A stretch of DNA of 64,000 nucleotides from Hydrogenophilales bacterium CG12_big_fil_rev_8_21_14_0_65_61_21 (GCA_002782005.1 PFGT01000061.1:1-64000); one strand, 5' to 3'. Shown: positions 41,822 to 50,738, numbered from the stretch's first letter. Translations and numbers: made by a program. Notes: a model not told the origin generated them from the letters alone.

Positions 41822-43099
41822 TCACTCCTCGGTCAGGTAGCGAATCTGCACGGCGGCGCGGGCGCGGGCCACCTGCTGGGCGATGCGGTTGATCCGGGCC
41901 TCCAGCCCGGCGCGGCGGGCCTCAAGCACCCGGTCATAACCGGCTTGATCGACGCGATAGGCGTTGAGCGCGCTAGAGGCGCGCTGGTCGCTCAAGGGGA
42001 TGATTTGCTGGTCATAGCGCCGGATGCGTTCATCGGCCGCCTGGCCGTCGGCATAGGCCATGCGCAGATCGGCCAACAGGGCGCGGCGGCGGTCCAGCCG
42101 CATCTGCTCGGCTTGCTCGACATCGGCCAGCTTGGCCGCCAGTCGGCGATCCTGGCGCTGGGCGTGAAAAACGGGCAGGTCCACGGCGACATTGACCGAA
42201 ATCAGACCGGGCATCCCGCCGCCCCGCAGACCATACTCCAGGCCCACGGTCCAGTCCGGCTTGACCGCCTCGCGCGCTTCGTCGGCCTCGGCTCGGCTCA
42301 CCGCGACCGCGTCGGCCAAACCGACCAGTTCCGGTTGCGCCTCCAGCCGATGTTCCAAATCTGTCAGCGGCGCGAATGGCCCACTATCGGACAGCGGCGC
42401 CAGCGCGCCCTGCGCGGCCTCGCCGAGCCACCGACTGAGCGCGGCGCGGGTCCGTTGCACCTGAAGTTCCAGTTCGGTTTGCCGGTCGCGGAGGGTCTCC
42501 AATTGGATTTGCGCGGCCAGCGCGTCGGCCTGGCTGAGCTTGCCGGTCCGATAAACCGACTGGCTCCAGGCTGCCTGGCGGGCATCTTCCGCTGCGATTT
42601 GCCGAACCAGGGCCAGGGCCGCCTCAGGCTCATAGACATCCAGCCAGGCCAGCCGGGCATCGCGCTCGATGCGCCGCCGCTCGGCGGTCAGCAGGTCACG
42701 GCCCTGGGTGATCTGACGTTCGGCGCGTTGCCCGGCCAAGCGTCGTTTGGCGCCGCCCGGAATGGTCTGGTTCACGCCCAGCACGGCCATGGTCATCGGC
42801 TCCTGGGTGAAATTGAAGGTATCGACCGGTAGGCTGGCGAGGCCGAAGTTCAGCATTGGATCGGGCAGTTGGCGCACCGCCACGGCGCTTTCGGTCAGCG
42901 ACCGGATGGCGGCCTCCTTGGCCTGTAACTGGGGCTGCTGGGTAATGGCCAGGTGGGCGGCCTGATCCAGACTTAAGGGTGGATCGGCCGCGAACGCGAC
43001 GCCGGTCAACGCCATAGGGCGGCCCACGGCCGCCATCAGCAGGACAGTGACAGCGAGCCGGCGCACCAAGACAAGCCTCATGCAATTGGGCTGGGTCAT
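41822..43099 (-). CDS. cusC: Outer-membrane efflux channel CusC (TolC family)
   Basis: A 425-residue outer-membrane factor with a signal peptide (after MRLVLVRRLAVTVLLMAAVG) and two long heptad-like repeats typical of the TolC/CusC alpha barrel. I place the start at the ATG at 43097-43099, which has GGAG 7 nt upstream; the frame continues to 43147 through intercistronic hairpins. The stop lies 6 nt before cusB. It would complete the tripartite pump. Confidence 0.88.
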   Translation of the reverse strand: MTQPNCMRLVLVRRLAVTVLLMAAVGRPMALTGVAFAADPPLSLDQAAHLAITQQPQLQAKEAAIRSLTESAVAVRQLPDPMLNFGLASLPVDTFNFTQEPMTMAVLGVNQTIPGGAKRRLAGQRAERQITQGRDLLTAERRRIERDARLAWLDVYEPEAALALVRQIAAEDARQAAWSQSVYRTGKLSQADALAAQIQLETLRDRQTELELQVQRTRAALSRWLGEAAQGALAPLSDSGPFAPLTDLEHRLEAQPELVGLADAVAVSRAEADEAREAVKPDWTVGLEYGLRGGGMPGLISVNVAVDLPVFHAQRQDRRLAAKLADVEQAEQMRLDRRRALLADLRMAYADGQAADERIRRYDQQIIPLSDQRASSALNAYRVDQAGYDRVLEARRAGLEARINRIAQQVARARAAVQIRYLTEE

Positions 43100-43116
43100 A
43101 TGAATCTCCACAGGAA

Positions 43117-43178
43117 ACGCCGGCGTATGCCGGCCGGACCGGCGCAAGGCCGGCGTCCTGTTCCCGCTCAGCGGGAAC
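43117..43178 (-). repeat. Consecutive hairpins between the CopL-like gene and cusC
   Basis: GTTCCCGCT-C-AGCGGGAAC (43160-43178) is a perfect 9-bp palindrome. It is followed in the transcript by a GACGCCGGC/GCCGGTC-type stem and by GCCGGC-ATAC-GCCGGC (43119-43134). All lie between the stop of the small gene and the cusC ribosome site. They could tune cusC expression or mRNA stability, or be REP-like. Confidence 0.5.
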
Positions 43179-43187
43179 GATGAAGAT

Positions 43188-43535
43188 TCAGGTTCGCGGC
43201 GGTGGGGGTTCGGGAGGGGACAGCGCGGCGACGATCATTGACCGGAACGAGGTCGGCCGGCTGAAGGTGGCGAGTTGCAGGTCGGTCAGGGAGGCGGCAA
43301 CGGGCAAGGCCGCCGCCATGGCGCAATGACAGGCGTGACCCTTGTTCCAACAGCAACCCCCGGATTCGGCCGGTTGCTGGCGGGCGTGATGACAGCCTGC
43401 CATCGTGGTCGTCGCCTGGCCCTGGGACAGCGGCGCGGCCAGGCTCATGGGTTGGGCAAGCGGCGTGAATACCAGCCCCAGCACCAGCATCTGGCGCAAT
43501 AAAAGATGAAAAAAAGTTCGGGCAAACCGTTTCAC
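43188..43535 (-). CDS. Small secreted Cys/His-rich protein (CopL-like)
   Basis: A 115-residue protein with a signal-like hydrophobic N-terminus (LLLRQMLVLGLVFTPLAQPM) and a metal-ligand-rich middle: MAGCHHARQQ, then GGCCWNKGHACHCAMA. The pattern resembles small periplasmic copper-responsive proteins such as CopL, which precede copper resistance genes. It heads the cusCBA genes on the same strand. Periplasmic Cu(I) binding or a leader-peptide role is inferred only from composition and position. Confidence 0.6.
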   Translation of the reverse strand: MKRFARTFFHLLLRQMLVLGLVFTPLAQPMSLAAPLSQGQATTTMAGCHHARQQPAESGGCCWNKGHACHCAMAAALPVAASLTDLQLATFSRPTSFRSMIVAALSPPEPPPPRT

Positions 43536-43563
43536 GCGCGTTCAATCCCGTTCAGGCTGAAAT

Positions 43564-44634
43564 TCATTTGGTCATTGTAGCCGCTTCACATGCCAGTCGC
43601 GTGGCCATTCTGGCCTCCACCGCCGGGCCGATGCCCTCGCCCAGTGCGCCATGCAAGGCCAGCAGGGCATCGACTTCAGTTTTCCAGAGTTGACCGCCTT
43701 CTGCAACCACCTCACGCAGATGGGCCAAGTCACCCTGTGCCAACCAATGCTGGTAGGCCACCAGCAATTCCGGCGCCAGCTTGCGCCGCATCCCGACCAG
43801 GTTGGCGAAATAGAAATGGATCGCGGCCGGGTCGCCCCGTTCGATCAAACCCGGTAGTGTCGATAGGCAATCGGCATACAGGTCGCGCACTGCCCGGACC
43901 ATGATCTCGGCCCGGCTACGCAGCACGGCCATCAGCAAGCCCTCCCAGGCCCCGCCGAGCTGAGCGCCGATCTGCGCCTCGCCCAGTTCATGCAGGATGA
44001 CCGATTCGGTTTCGGTCGCGGTCATGGCGTCGAGCGCGGCCTCCGGCGCGGAGTCGAACGGGTAACAGGCCACTGCCCGGCCCATGGCCTGGTTCTTCCG
44101 GCTCCAGTGCCACTCCTCATATTTCTCCCACAGCCAGCGCCGCAGTGCCTCGGTGCGGATAAACAGGGTGCGGTCCAGATACATGCCCGGCGGCGCATCC
44201 AGGTCGCGGGCCAGCTCCCGGCCGGAGACGTAGATGTCGAAACCATGACGGCTTTCCTTTCGGCTCAACTCGCCCAGGAAGAAATGCGGTTTGCAGTGCC
44301 GGCCATAGCCGCCGCCGTAGACGTAGCCATGCTCAAGTAATTCGCCATTGATGCGGCGTGACTCGAACGGGTCGGCATCGAAGCCCGGCAGCGGGATCGG
44401 CAAGTAGGGCGCCGACTCGATACCGTCCCAGAGCTGGCCGCGTGCGTTCATCCAGTCGCCCACCTCACTGCGCGGCATTTCTCCGGTCAGCGGGATGGCG
44501 TTCTCCCAGCGGTACAGCTCGCGCATCTTCAACAGGAAGGTACACAGCGTCAGGTCGCCAGCATACTGGGCATCGGAGCGGTGGCAGTTTTGTCGGACAG
44601 CCCCGACAATGGCATCCAGATCGAGATTGGACAT
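43564..44634 (-). CDS. Conserved hypothetical protein (possibly Sfum_1244-like)
   Basis: A soluble 356-residue protein without signal or membrane segments. Visible stretches are VGDWMNARGQLWDGIESAPY, HGYVYGGGYGRHCKPHFFLG and ESVILHELGEAQIGAQLG. The HELGE looks like part of a metalloprotease HExxH but no second His follows, so I do not infer a protease. The length and these stretches recall a hypothetical family I know as Sfum_1244. It is divergent from the EVE-domain gene across a 49-nt gap with an ATCCGA/TCGGAT inverted repeat. Confidence 0.6.
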   Translation of the reverse strand: MSNLDLDAIVGAVRQNCHRSDAQYAGDLTLCTFLLKMRELYRWENAIPLTGEMPRSEVGDWMNARGQLWDGIESAPYLPIPLPGFDADPFESRRINGELLEHGYVYGGGYGRHCKPHFFLGELSRKESRHGFDIYVSGRELARDLDAPPGMYLDRTLFIRTEALRRWLWEKYEEWHWSRKNQAMGRAVACYPFDSAPEAALDAMTATETESVILHELGEAQIGAQLGGAWEGLLMAVLRSRAEIMVRAVRDLYADCLSTLPGLIERGDPAAIHFYFANLVGMRRKLAPELLVAYQHWLAQGDLAHLREVVAEGGQLWKTEVDALLALHGALGEGIGPAVEARMATRLACEAATMTK

Positions 44635-44683
44635 GGCAGAATATCCGATTGATTTTGTCGGATTATAGGCTGGAGATAGACAA

Positions 44684-45133
44684 ATGCGTTACTGGCTGAT
44701 GAAGAGTGAACCCTCGGAATACGGCATCGACGACCTGGTGCGGGACGGCATGGTGGCCTGGTTCGGGGTGCGCAACTACCAGGCGCGTAACTTCATGCGC
44801 GACCAGATGCGGGTCGGCGATGGCGTGCTGTTCTACCATTCGTCCTGCGCTGAGCCGGGTATCGCCGGGCTGGCTGAGGTGGTTAAGTTAGCCTATCCGG
44901 ACGCCAGCCAGTTTGACCCGGCCAGCCCTTATTTCGACCCTAAGGCGACGCCGGACAGACCGCGCTGGTTCAACGTCGAGGTCAGGATCGTCCGTAAGAC
45001 CCGCTTGCTACGGCTGGCCGAGTTGCGGGACTATCCGGAACTGGCTGATATGCGGTTGCTGCAACGGGGCAACCGCTTGTCGATCACGCCGGTCGACCCG
45101 ATCGAGTGGCGCTTTATCGTGAGCAAACTATGA
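44684..45133 (+). CDS. EVE-domain protein
   Basis: A 149-residue single EVE (PUA/YTH-like) domain. MRYWLMKSEPSEYGIDDLVR, FGVRNYQARNFMRDQMRVGD and VLFYHSSCAEPGIAGLAEVV form the characteristic start, and DPKATPDRPRWFNVEVRIV the middle. EVE domains are thought to bind modified bases in DNA or RNA. Here it stands in a normal housekeeping setting, 20 nt before a serine-hydrolase-like gene, not in an obvious defence locus. Confidence 0.93.
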   Translation: MRYWLMKSEPSEYGIDDLVRDGMVAWFGVRNYQARNFMRDQMRVGDGVLFYHSSCAEPGIAGLAEVVKLAYPDASQFDPASPYFDPKATPDRPRWFNVEVRIVRKTRLLRLAELRDYPELADMRLLQRGNRLSITPVDPIEWRFIVSKL

Positions 45134-45153
45134 CGTTCCGCAAGGAGATGATG

Positions 45154-45888
45154 ATGCGTTTATTGCTGGCTTGTTTTGCGCTACTCTTCAGCCTTGGCGG
45201 CATGGCCGCCGATTACCAGCGCGAACAGCGTTGGGCCGACGAGGTCTTGCCCTCGGTGTTGGTCGGCGACCCGGTTTGGCTGGCCCAGACCAATGGCCAC
45301 AAGTTTCTCGGTCTGTACACCGCCGTGGCCAAGGTCAAGGTTGGTCTGGTGATCGTCCATGGCATCGGCGTCCATCCGGACTGGGGCCTGATCGGCACTT
45401 TGCGCCAGCAGTTGCCGGATGATGGCTATGCCACCCTGGCTATCCAGATGCCGGTACTTCAGGCCGACGCCCGGCCGGAGGATTACCCGCCGACCTTCGC
45501 TGAGTCCGCTGAACGGCTTCGCCTGGCGGTCGAGTTTCTGAAGGACCGGGGTTACGCCAGGGTGGCCATCGTTTCACACAGCCTGGGTACCTGGATGACC
45601 TATGACTATCTGATCCACCAGCCCGCCAGCCCGGTCGTCGCCTGGGTGGCGATCGGCGCTCCCAACCCGTTCGACCTGGCCAAACTCAAACTACCGATCC
45701 TCGACCTTTATGGCCAGAATGACCTGCCGCACGTCGCGCAGGGCGCTAAGCAACGTGCTATGGGGCTGAAACAGAAGGGTTCGACGCAGGTAATGGCGCC
45801 CGGCGCCGACCACTTTTTCACGGGCCAGGACGCGGCCTTGCGCGAACAGGTACGGGGCTGGCTAGACAAGACGCTGGCCCCGCAATAA
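45154..45888 (+). CDS. Secreted alpha/beta-hydrolase-like protein (DUF3530 type)
   Basis: A 244-residue exported protein with a signal peptide (MRLLLACFALLFSLGGMAA). VGLVIVHGIGVHPDWGLIGT holds the oxyanion loop, RVAIVSHSLGTWMTYDYLI the S-H-S-L-G nucleophile elbow, and GADHFF a possible catalytic His; DLYGQND has the acid. That gives a full Ser-Asp-His triad. The start at 45154 follows AAGGAG at proper distance; ATGs at 45148 and 45130 are alternatives. The substrate is unknown. Confidence 0.82.
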   Translation: MRLLLACFALLFSLGGMAADYQREQRWADEVLPSVLVGDPVWLAQTNGHKFLGLYTAVAKVKVGLVIVHGIGVHPDWGLIGTLRQQLPDDGYATLAIQMPVLQADARPEDYPPTFAESAERLRLAVEFLKDRGYARVAIVSHSLGTWMTYDYLIHQPASPVVAWVAIGAPNPFDLAKLKLPILDLYGQNDLPHVAQGAKQRAMGLKQKGSTQVMAPGADHFFTGQDAALREQVRGWLDKTLAPQ

Positions 45889-45921
45889 CCCGGCCCCCCG
45901 CCGGTATGGGGCAAGACCGAA

Positions 45922-47046
45922 TCAGACGATACCGAGCTGGTCCGGGGCCTTCAGTGAGTGGTCGTCCTGGTCATGGCCCTTCAGCTTGATCTTCAGGCGC
46001 AAGTCGTTGAAGGAATCGGCGTTGCGCAGCGCGTCCTCGCCGCTGATGGCGCCGATGTCGTAGAGATCGAATAGCGCCTGGTCGAAGGTCACCATACCCA
46101 GGTCGCGTGACTTGGCCATGATCGCCTTGACCTCGTCCAGGCGACCTTTAAAGATCAGGTCCGAGATCAGCGGTGAACCCAACATGACCTCGACTGCCGG
46201 AATCCGGCCCTTGCCGTCAGTACGCAATATCAGGCGCTGGGAGACGATGCCGCGCAGGTTCATCGACAGGTCGAGCAGCAACTGTTCGCGCCGATCCAGC
46301 GGGAAGAAGCTCATGATCCGTTCCAGCGCCTGATTGGTGTTGTTGGCATGCAGGGTGGACAGGCAGAGGTGGCCGGTCTCGGCGTAGGACAAGGCGAATT
46401 CCATGATCGAACGCTCGCGGATCTCGCCGATCAGGATGACGTCCGGGGCCTGGCGCAGCGAGTTCTTCAGGGCGGTGTGCCAATCCTCGGTATCGGAACC
46501 GACCTCGCGCTGGGTGACGATGCTGTGGCCGTGCTGGTGGACGAACTCGATCGGGTCTTCGACGGTCAGGATGTGTTCGGCCCGGCGCTGGTTACGGTAG
46601 CCCATCATGGCCGCCAGGGTGGTCGATTTGCCGCTACCGGTGGCGCCGACCAGCAGGACCAGGCCGCGCGGCATCATGGCCATATCCTTGAGGACCGGTG
46701 GCAGGTGCAGGTCGCCCAGTTCGGGTATCTGGGTATTGATAGCCCGGAACACGCAGCCTACCCGGCCCTGCTGCATGAAGGCGCTGACCCGGAAGCGGCC
46801 GATTTTCTCGTCGAAGATGGCGAAGTTGGCCTCCTTGGAGTTGACGAAGCCGTTCCATTGTTTTTCGGTCATCACCGATTTCGCCAGGCCCTGGGTGTCG
46901 GCGTTCGACAGCTTGTCACCGGGCAGCGGCACCACCTTGCCGTCCAGTTTCAGGGCCGGCGGGAAACCGGCGGTCAGGAACAGGTCGGACGCCTTGCGCT
47001 CGACCATAGTCTTTAGCCAATCGACGACCGGATTGCTGGCGTTCAT
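45922..47046 (-). CDS. pilU: Type IV pilus retraction ATPase PilU
   Basis: A 374-residue hexameric ATPase that works with PilT in pilus retraction. Walker A is VGATGSGKST, followed by the Asp box LTVEDPIEFVH, Walker B VILIGEIRER and the His box TGHLCLSTLHANN. The longer C-terminal tail (about 345-374) and SKEANFAIFD in the N-domain distinguish it from PilT. Its ATG overlaps the pilT stop by 4 nt. Confidence 0.94.
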   Translation of the reverse strand: MNASNPVVDWLKTMVERKASDLFLTAGFPPALKLDGKVVPLPGDKLSNADTQGLAKSVMTEKQWNGFVNSKEANFAIFDEKIGRFRVSAFMQQGRVGCVFRAINTQIPELGDLHLPPVLKDMAMMPRGLVLLVGATGSGKSTTLAAMMGYRNQRRAEHILTVEDPIEFVHQHGHSIVTQREVGSDTEDWHTALKNSLRQAPDVILIGEIRERSIMEFALSYAETGHLCLSTLHANNTNQALERIMSFFPLDRREQLLLDLSMNLRGIVSQRLILRTDGKGRIPAVEVMLGSPLISDLIFKGRLDEVKAIMAKSRDLGMVTFDQALFDLYDIGAISGEDALRNADSFNDLRLKIKLKGHDQDDHSLKAPDQLGIV

Positions 47047-48083
47047 CTGAACAGGTCCTTATTCACGGCGATGGCGCGGGCCTCGATCGGGGCGACCATG
47101 TTGCGCTTGACCAGATCGGTCAGACACTGGTCCAGGGTCTGCATACCGAGCGCTTGGCCGGTCTGGATCGAGGAATACATCTGGGCCACCTTGTTTTCCC
47201 GGATCAGGTTGCGGATGGCCGGGGTGCCGATCATGATCTCGTGTGCCGCGACCCGGCCACTGCCGTCCTTACGCTTGAGCAGGGCCTGGGAGATGACCGC
47301 GCGCAGCGACTCGGACAGCATGGAGCGGACCATGTCCTTCTCGGCCGCCGGGAACACGTCGATGATCCGGTCGATGGTCTTGGCGGCGGAACTGGTGTGC
47401 AGGGTGGCGAATACCAGGTGGCCGGTCTCGGCAGCGGTCAGGGCCAGGCGGATGGTTTCCAGGTCGCGCATTTCACCCACCAGGATGACGTCCGGGTCCT
47501 CCCGCAGGGCCGAGCGCAAGGCGTTTTCGAAGCTCTGGGTATGCGGCCCCAGCTCACGCTGGTTAATCAGGCACTTCTTACTCTGGTGAACGAATTCGAT
47601 CGGGTCCTCGATGGTGAGGATGTGGCCATGCAGGTTGTCGTTGACGAAGTCAATCATGGCGGCCTGGGTAGTTGACTTGCCCGAGCCGGTCGGGCCGGTC
47701 ACCAGGACGATGCCACGCGGCTGGTCGGCGATCTCCTTGAAGCTCTTCGGCGCTTCCAGGTCTTCCAGGGTCAGCACCTTGCTCGGCACCGTCCGGAAGG
47801 CCGCAGAGGCACCCCGTTCCTGGCTGTAGGCGTTGACCCGGAAACGGGCCACGCCAGGCAGGGCGAAGGAGAAGTCGGTTTCCAGAAACTCCTCGTAGGC
47901 CTTGCGCTGGGCATCGCTCATGACGTCGTAGATCATTGCCCGGGCCTGGGTGTTGTCCAGCGGCGGCACGTTGATGCGGCGGATCTCACCGTTCACCCGG
48001 ATCATGGGAGGCAGGCCTGAGGAGATGTGCAGGTCAGAGGCCTTGTTCTTTACTGCGAAGGTCAGTAGGTCGGAAATTTCCAT
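47043..48083 (-). CDS. pilT: Twitching motility ATPase PilT
   Basis: A 346-residue retraction motor at the pilus base. Walker A VTGPTGSGKSTT, Asp box LTIEDPIEFVHQSKKCLINQ, Walker B VILVGEMRDLETI, and the AIRNLIRE motif (here GTPAIRNLIRENK), which is essential for retraction in PilT. It is transcribed divergently from yggS across 50 nt, the usual betaproteobacterial arrangement, and is followed by pilU. Confidence 0.96.
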   Translation of the reverse strand: MEISDLLTFAVKNKASDLHISSGLPPMIRVNGEIRRINVPPLDNTQARAMIYDVMSDAQRKAYEEFLETDFSFALPGVARFRVNAYSQERGASAAFRTVPSKVLTLEDLEAPKSFKEIADQPRGIVLVTGPTGSGKSTTQAAMIDFVNDNLHGHILTIEDPIEFVHQSKKCLINQRELGPHTQSFENALRSALREDPDVILVGEMRDLETIRLALTAAETGHLVFATLHTSSAAKTIDRIIDVFPAAEKDMVRSMLSESLRAVISQALLKRKDGSGRVAAHEIMIGTPAIRNLIRENKVAQMYSSIQTGQALGMQTLDQCLTDLVKRNMVAPIEARAIAVNKDLFR

Positions 48084-48133
48084 TTATAATCCACAGAGCA
48101 GCAATGGCGGCAGTTCAAATATAGGATTTCATT

Positions 48134-48832
48134 ATGGGCGTAATCTCGGTGGGCTTGCAAGATTGCCGGGAACGGATCGATCGGGCCTGTCGCCTGGCCG
48201 GCCGGCGACCGGAATCGGTTGGCCTGCTGGCGGTCAGCAAGACCTACCCGGCGGCGGCCGTGCGCGAGGCTTATGGCGCCGGTCAGCGGCGGTTTGGCGA
48301 GAGCTATCTGCAAGAGGCCCTGGCCAAACAGACCGAGTTGATCGATCTGGAGCTGGAGTGGCATTTCATCGGCCCGATCCAGGGCAACAAGACCCGTCCC
48401 ATCGCCGGGCATTTCGCCTGGGCGCATGGCGTTGACCGGCTGAAGATCGCACAGCGCCTGGCCGAGGTCCGGCCGGCGAACCTGCCGCCGCTCAATGTCT
48501 GTATCCAGGTCAACGTCAGCGGCGAGGTCAGCAAGCACGGTGTCGCCCCGGATGAAGCCCTGGCGCTGGCCCGCGCGGTGGCCTGCCTGCCCCGGCTGAA
48601 ACTGCGTGGTTTCATGTGCATAGCGCAGGCCACCGGCGATCCGGCCGAACAACGCCGCCAATTCGCACGTCTGCGCGCGCTGCTCGAACAGGCCGCCGGG
48701 CTGGGCCTCGACACCTTGTCCATGGGCATGTCGAGCGACCTGGAGGCGGCGATCATGGAAGGCGCCACCATCGTGCGGGTCGGCACGGCCATCTTCGGTC
48801 AGCGCCAATACGACAAGGAAACGACATCATGA
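48134..48832 (+). CDS. yggS: YggS family PLP homeostasis protein
   Basis: A 232-residue PLP-binding barrel protein of the YggS/PROSC family, which buffers pyridoxal phosphate and affects amino-acid metabolism. AVSKTYPAAAVREAYGAGQR carries the PLP lysine (VSK), followed by FGESYLQEALAK, HFIGPIQGNKTR, and LSMGMSSDLEAAIMEGATIV at the phosphate-binding end. The stop overlaps the proC start (ATGA). Confidence 0.95.
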   Translation: MGVISVGLQDCRERIDRACRLAGRRPESVGLLAVSKTYPAAAVREAYGAGQRRFGESYLQEALAKQTELIDLELEWHFIGPIQGNKTRPIAGHFAWAHGVDRLKIAQRLAEVRPANLPPLNVCIQVNVSGEVSKHGVAPDEALALARAVACLPRLKLRGFMCIAQATGDPAEQRRQFARLRALLEQAAGLGLDTLSMGMSSDLEAAIMEGATIVRVGTAIFGQRQYDKETTS

Positions 48833-49638
48833 AAATCGGCTTTATCGGCGGTGGCAACATGGCCGGCGCCATGATCGGCGGTATGTTGAAGCGGGGCTAT
48901 GGTGCCGGCGATATAGGCGTGGCCGAACCCAGCGCGGAACGTCGCAGCACGTTGGCCACAGAGTTCGGCGTTTTCCTGGAGGCCAGCGCGGCCACTGTGC
49001 TGGCCAGCGACCTTTTGATCCTGGCGGTCAAGCCGCAGGTGCTGCGCGCGGTGCTGGCGTCATTGCCCAGGTTGGCCCAGACCACCTGTGTTTTGTCTAT
49101 CGCCGCTGGCGTCAGGGCCGGTGACATCGCCCGCTGGTTACAAGGCCATGGCGCCGTGGTGCGGGCGATGCCCAACACCCCGGCCCTGGTCGGCGCCGGC
49201 ATCGCCGGGCTGTATGCCCTACCCGGTGTTTCTATCGAACAGAAGGCCCGTGCCGAGCAGGCGCTAAAAGCCGTCGGCCAAGTGGTCTGGGTGGCTGACG
49301 AGGCCATGATCGACGCGGTCACCGCCATCTCCGGCAGCGGCCCGGCCTATGTCTTCCTGTTCATAGAGGCCCTGGAGGCGGCGGCCCTGGAACTGGGCTT
49401 CGCCCCCGGTGCGGCCAGAATGCTGGCGTTGCACACGGTCTACGGTTCGGCCGCCCTGGCGCTTCAGGACGGCGCCGACCCCGCCGTGTTGCGCGCCCGC
49501 GTCACCTCCAAGGGCGGCACCACTGAACGGGGCATCGCCGCACTGGAGGCGCATGGCCTGCCTCGGGCGGTGCTGGCCGCCGCACGGGCCGCCGCCGCAC
49601 GCGCCAAGGAACTGGGCGAGCTATTGGGGGCCGAGTGA
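48829..49638 (+). CDS. proC: Pyrroline-5-carboxylate reductase
   Basis: Last step of proline synthesis (NAD(P)H-dependent). The 269-residue protein starts MKIGFIGGGNMAGAMIGGML, a Rossmann motif; VVRAMPNTPALVGAGIAGLY and ITAISGSGPAYVF-like (VTAISGSGPAYVFLFIEAL) are the family signatures; VTSKGGTTERGIAALE is the C-terminal motif. It is translationally coupled to yggS upstream and yggT downstream. Confidence 0.96.
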   Translation: MKIGFIGGGNMAGAMIGGMLKRGYGAGDIGVAEPSAERRSTLATEFGVFLEASAATVLASDLLILAVKPQVLRAVLASLPRLAQTTCVLSIAAGVRAGDIARWLQGHGAVVRAMPNTPALVGAGIAGLYALPGVSIEQKARAEQALKAVGQVVWVADEAMIDAVTAISGSGPAYVFLFIEALEAAALELGFAPGAARMLALHTVYGSAALALQDGADPAVLRARVTSKGGTTERGIAALEAHGLPRAVLAAARAAAARAKELGELLGAE

Positions 49639-50216
49639 TGTTGCAGGACGCCTTGCAGTTTCTGCTACGCATCGTCTGCGAACTGGCGGCCACGGCCTTC
49701 TGGCTGCGTTTCTATATGCAATTGAACCGCGTGCCCTATGCCAATTCGTTTGCCCAGTTCATCGTCAAGGTGACCGATTTTGCGGTGCGCCCGGTGCGGC
49801 GGGTCATTCCTGGTTTTTTTGGCCTGGATTGGGCCAGCCTGTTGCTGTTTTTTCTCGCCGAATGGCTTTGGTCGCTGGCCAGCTACTGGTTGCTGGGTTA
49901 CCCATTCATGGCGGCCAGTGCCTCGGCGTGGCTGGGTTTCCTGCTCTACACCCTGGCGGCCGGCCTCAATCTGATCGCTTACGTCTTCATGGCCCTGGTG
50001 GCCGCGCAGGCGATCGTCAGTTGGGTCAATCCGTTCTCGCCCGCAGCGCCGGTGTTCTATGCCCTGGCCCGGCCGCTGCTGCGCCCGTTCCAGCGTGTCA
50101 TCCCGCCGATCGGCGGCATCGATCTGAGTCCCATGGCCGCCTTCATCGCGCTCCAGTTGCTGGTCATCGCCCCGGTCGCCGGCCTGGCACGCTACGGGCG
50201 CGGGCTGATAGGCTGA
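49638..50216 (+). CDS. yggT: YggT family membrane protein
   Basis: A 192-residue inner-membrane protein with two YGGT repeats, each with a pair of helices. Signatures are FAVRPVRRVIPGFFGLDWAS in the first half and VNPFSPAAPVFYALARPLLR, then PFQRVIPPIGGIDLSPM, in the second. YggT proteins have been linked to osmotic and potassium homeostasis. It overlaps the proC stop by one base; a GTG at 49635 is an alternative start. Confidence 0.92.
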   Translation: MLQDALQFLLRIVCELAATAFWLRFYMQLNRVPYANSFAQFIVKVTDFAVRPVRRVIPGFFGLDWASLLLFFLAEWLWSLASYWLLGYPFMAASASAWLGFLLYTLAAGLNLIAYVFMALVAAQAIVSWVNPFSPAAPVFYALARPLLRPFQRVIPPIGGIDLSPMAAFIALQLLVIAPVAGLARYGRGLIG

Positions 50217-50264
50217 TGTCGGCCCGGCTTGTCATCGTCTGCGGCTCGCCGGACAATCGCCGCC

Positions 50265-50726
50265 ATGCGCACCCGTCCCGCCTTGCTTAGAAAGACCTGC
50301 CCATTTTGCGGTGGCGGCAGCTATGCCCAGGCCAAACTACCGATCCCGGCCAACCTACCGGAGGTGGAATACAACCTGGACGAACTTGCCACGTTGGTTG
50401 AAAAAGAGAGCATCGGCCTGTTACTGGCCTTGGTCGAGTTGTTGCCCTACAAGAACTTCACCTGCAGTAAATGCCGGCGCGAATTCATGCTGGAAAGTCG
50501 CGCCGCCAAGGAACTGGCCCTCGCCATGCTGGCCAGCATGAAACCGGTGATTCAGAGCGCCGAGCCAAGACGTTCCGTGGCCCGACCCGTCAAGCCAACA
50601 ATAGCCCCCCCGTCATTACCGACCAAACCCCTGCTCAAGCCGGCAACACCCGAGCCCAAGGACGACTGGGAGGCCGAAAGCCTGGATGCGCTGTTTGATG
50701 ACATCGCCGAGGCGGACCGGGAATAG
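50265..50726 (+). CDS. Zinc-ribbon hypothetical protein
   Basis: A 153-residue protein with two Cys pairs, KTCPFCGGGSY and FTCSKCRREFM, about 60 residues apart, likely one zinc ribbon split by a helical insert (LDELATLVEKESIGLLLALV). A proline-rich linker (about 110-130) and an acidic C-terminus (ESLDALFDDIAEADRE) follow. It occupies the slot after yggT where yggU (DUF167) is common. The start is uncertain (a TTG at 50229 is possible). No function can be named. Confidence 0.6.
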   Translation: MRTRPALLRKTCPFCGGGSYAQAKLPIPANLPEVEYNLDELATLVEKESIGLLLALVELLPYKNFTCSKCRREFMLESRAAKELALAMLASMKPVIQSAEPRRSVARPVKPTIAPPSLPTKPLLKPATPEPKDDWEAESLDALFDDIAEADRE

Positions 50727-50738
50727 TATCGATCCGGC

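Noticed and set aside
44050-44192. HELGE in the hypothetical protein as a metalloprotease HExxH site
   Set aside because: The motif is HELGEA with no second His at the required spacing and no downstream Glu/His ligand context.
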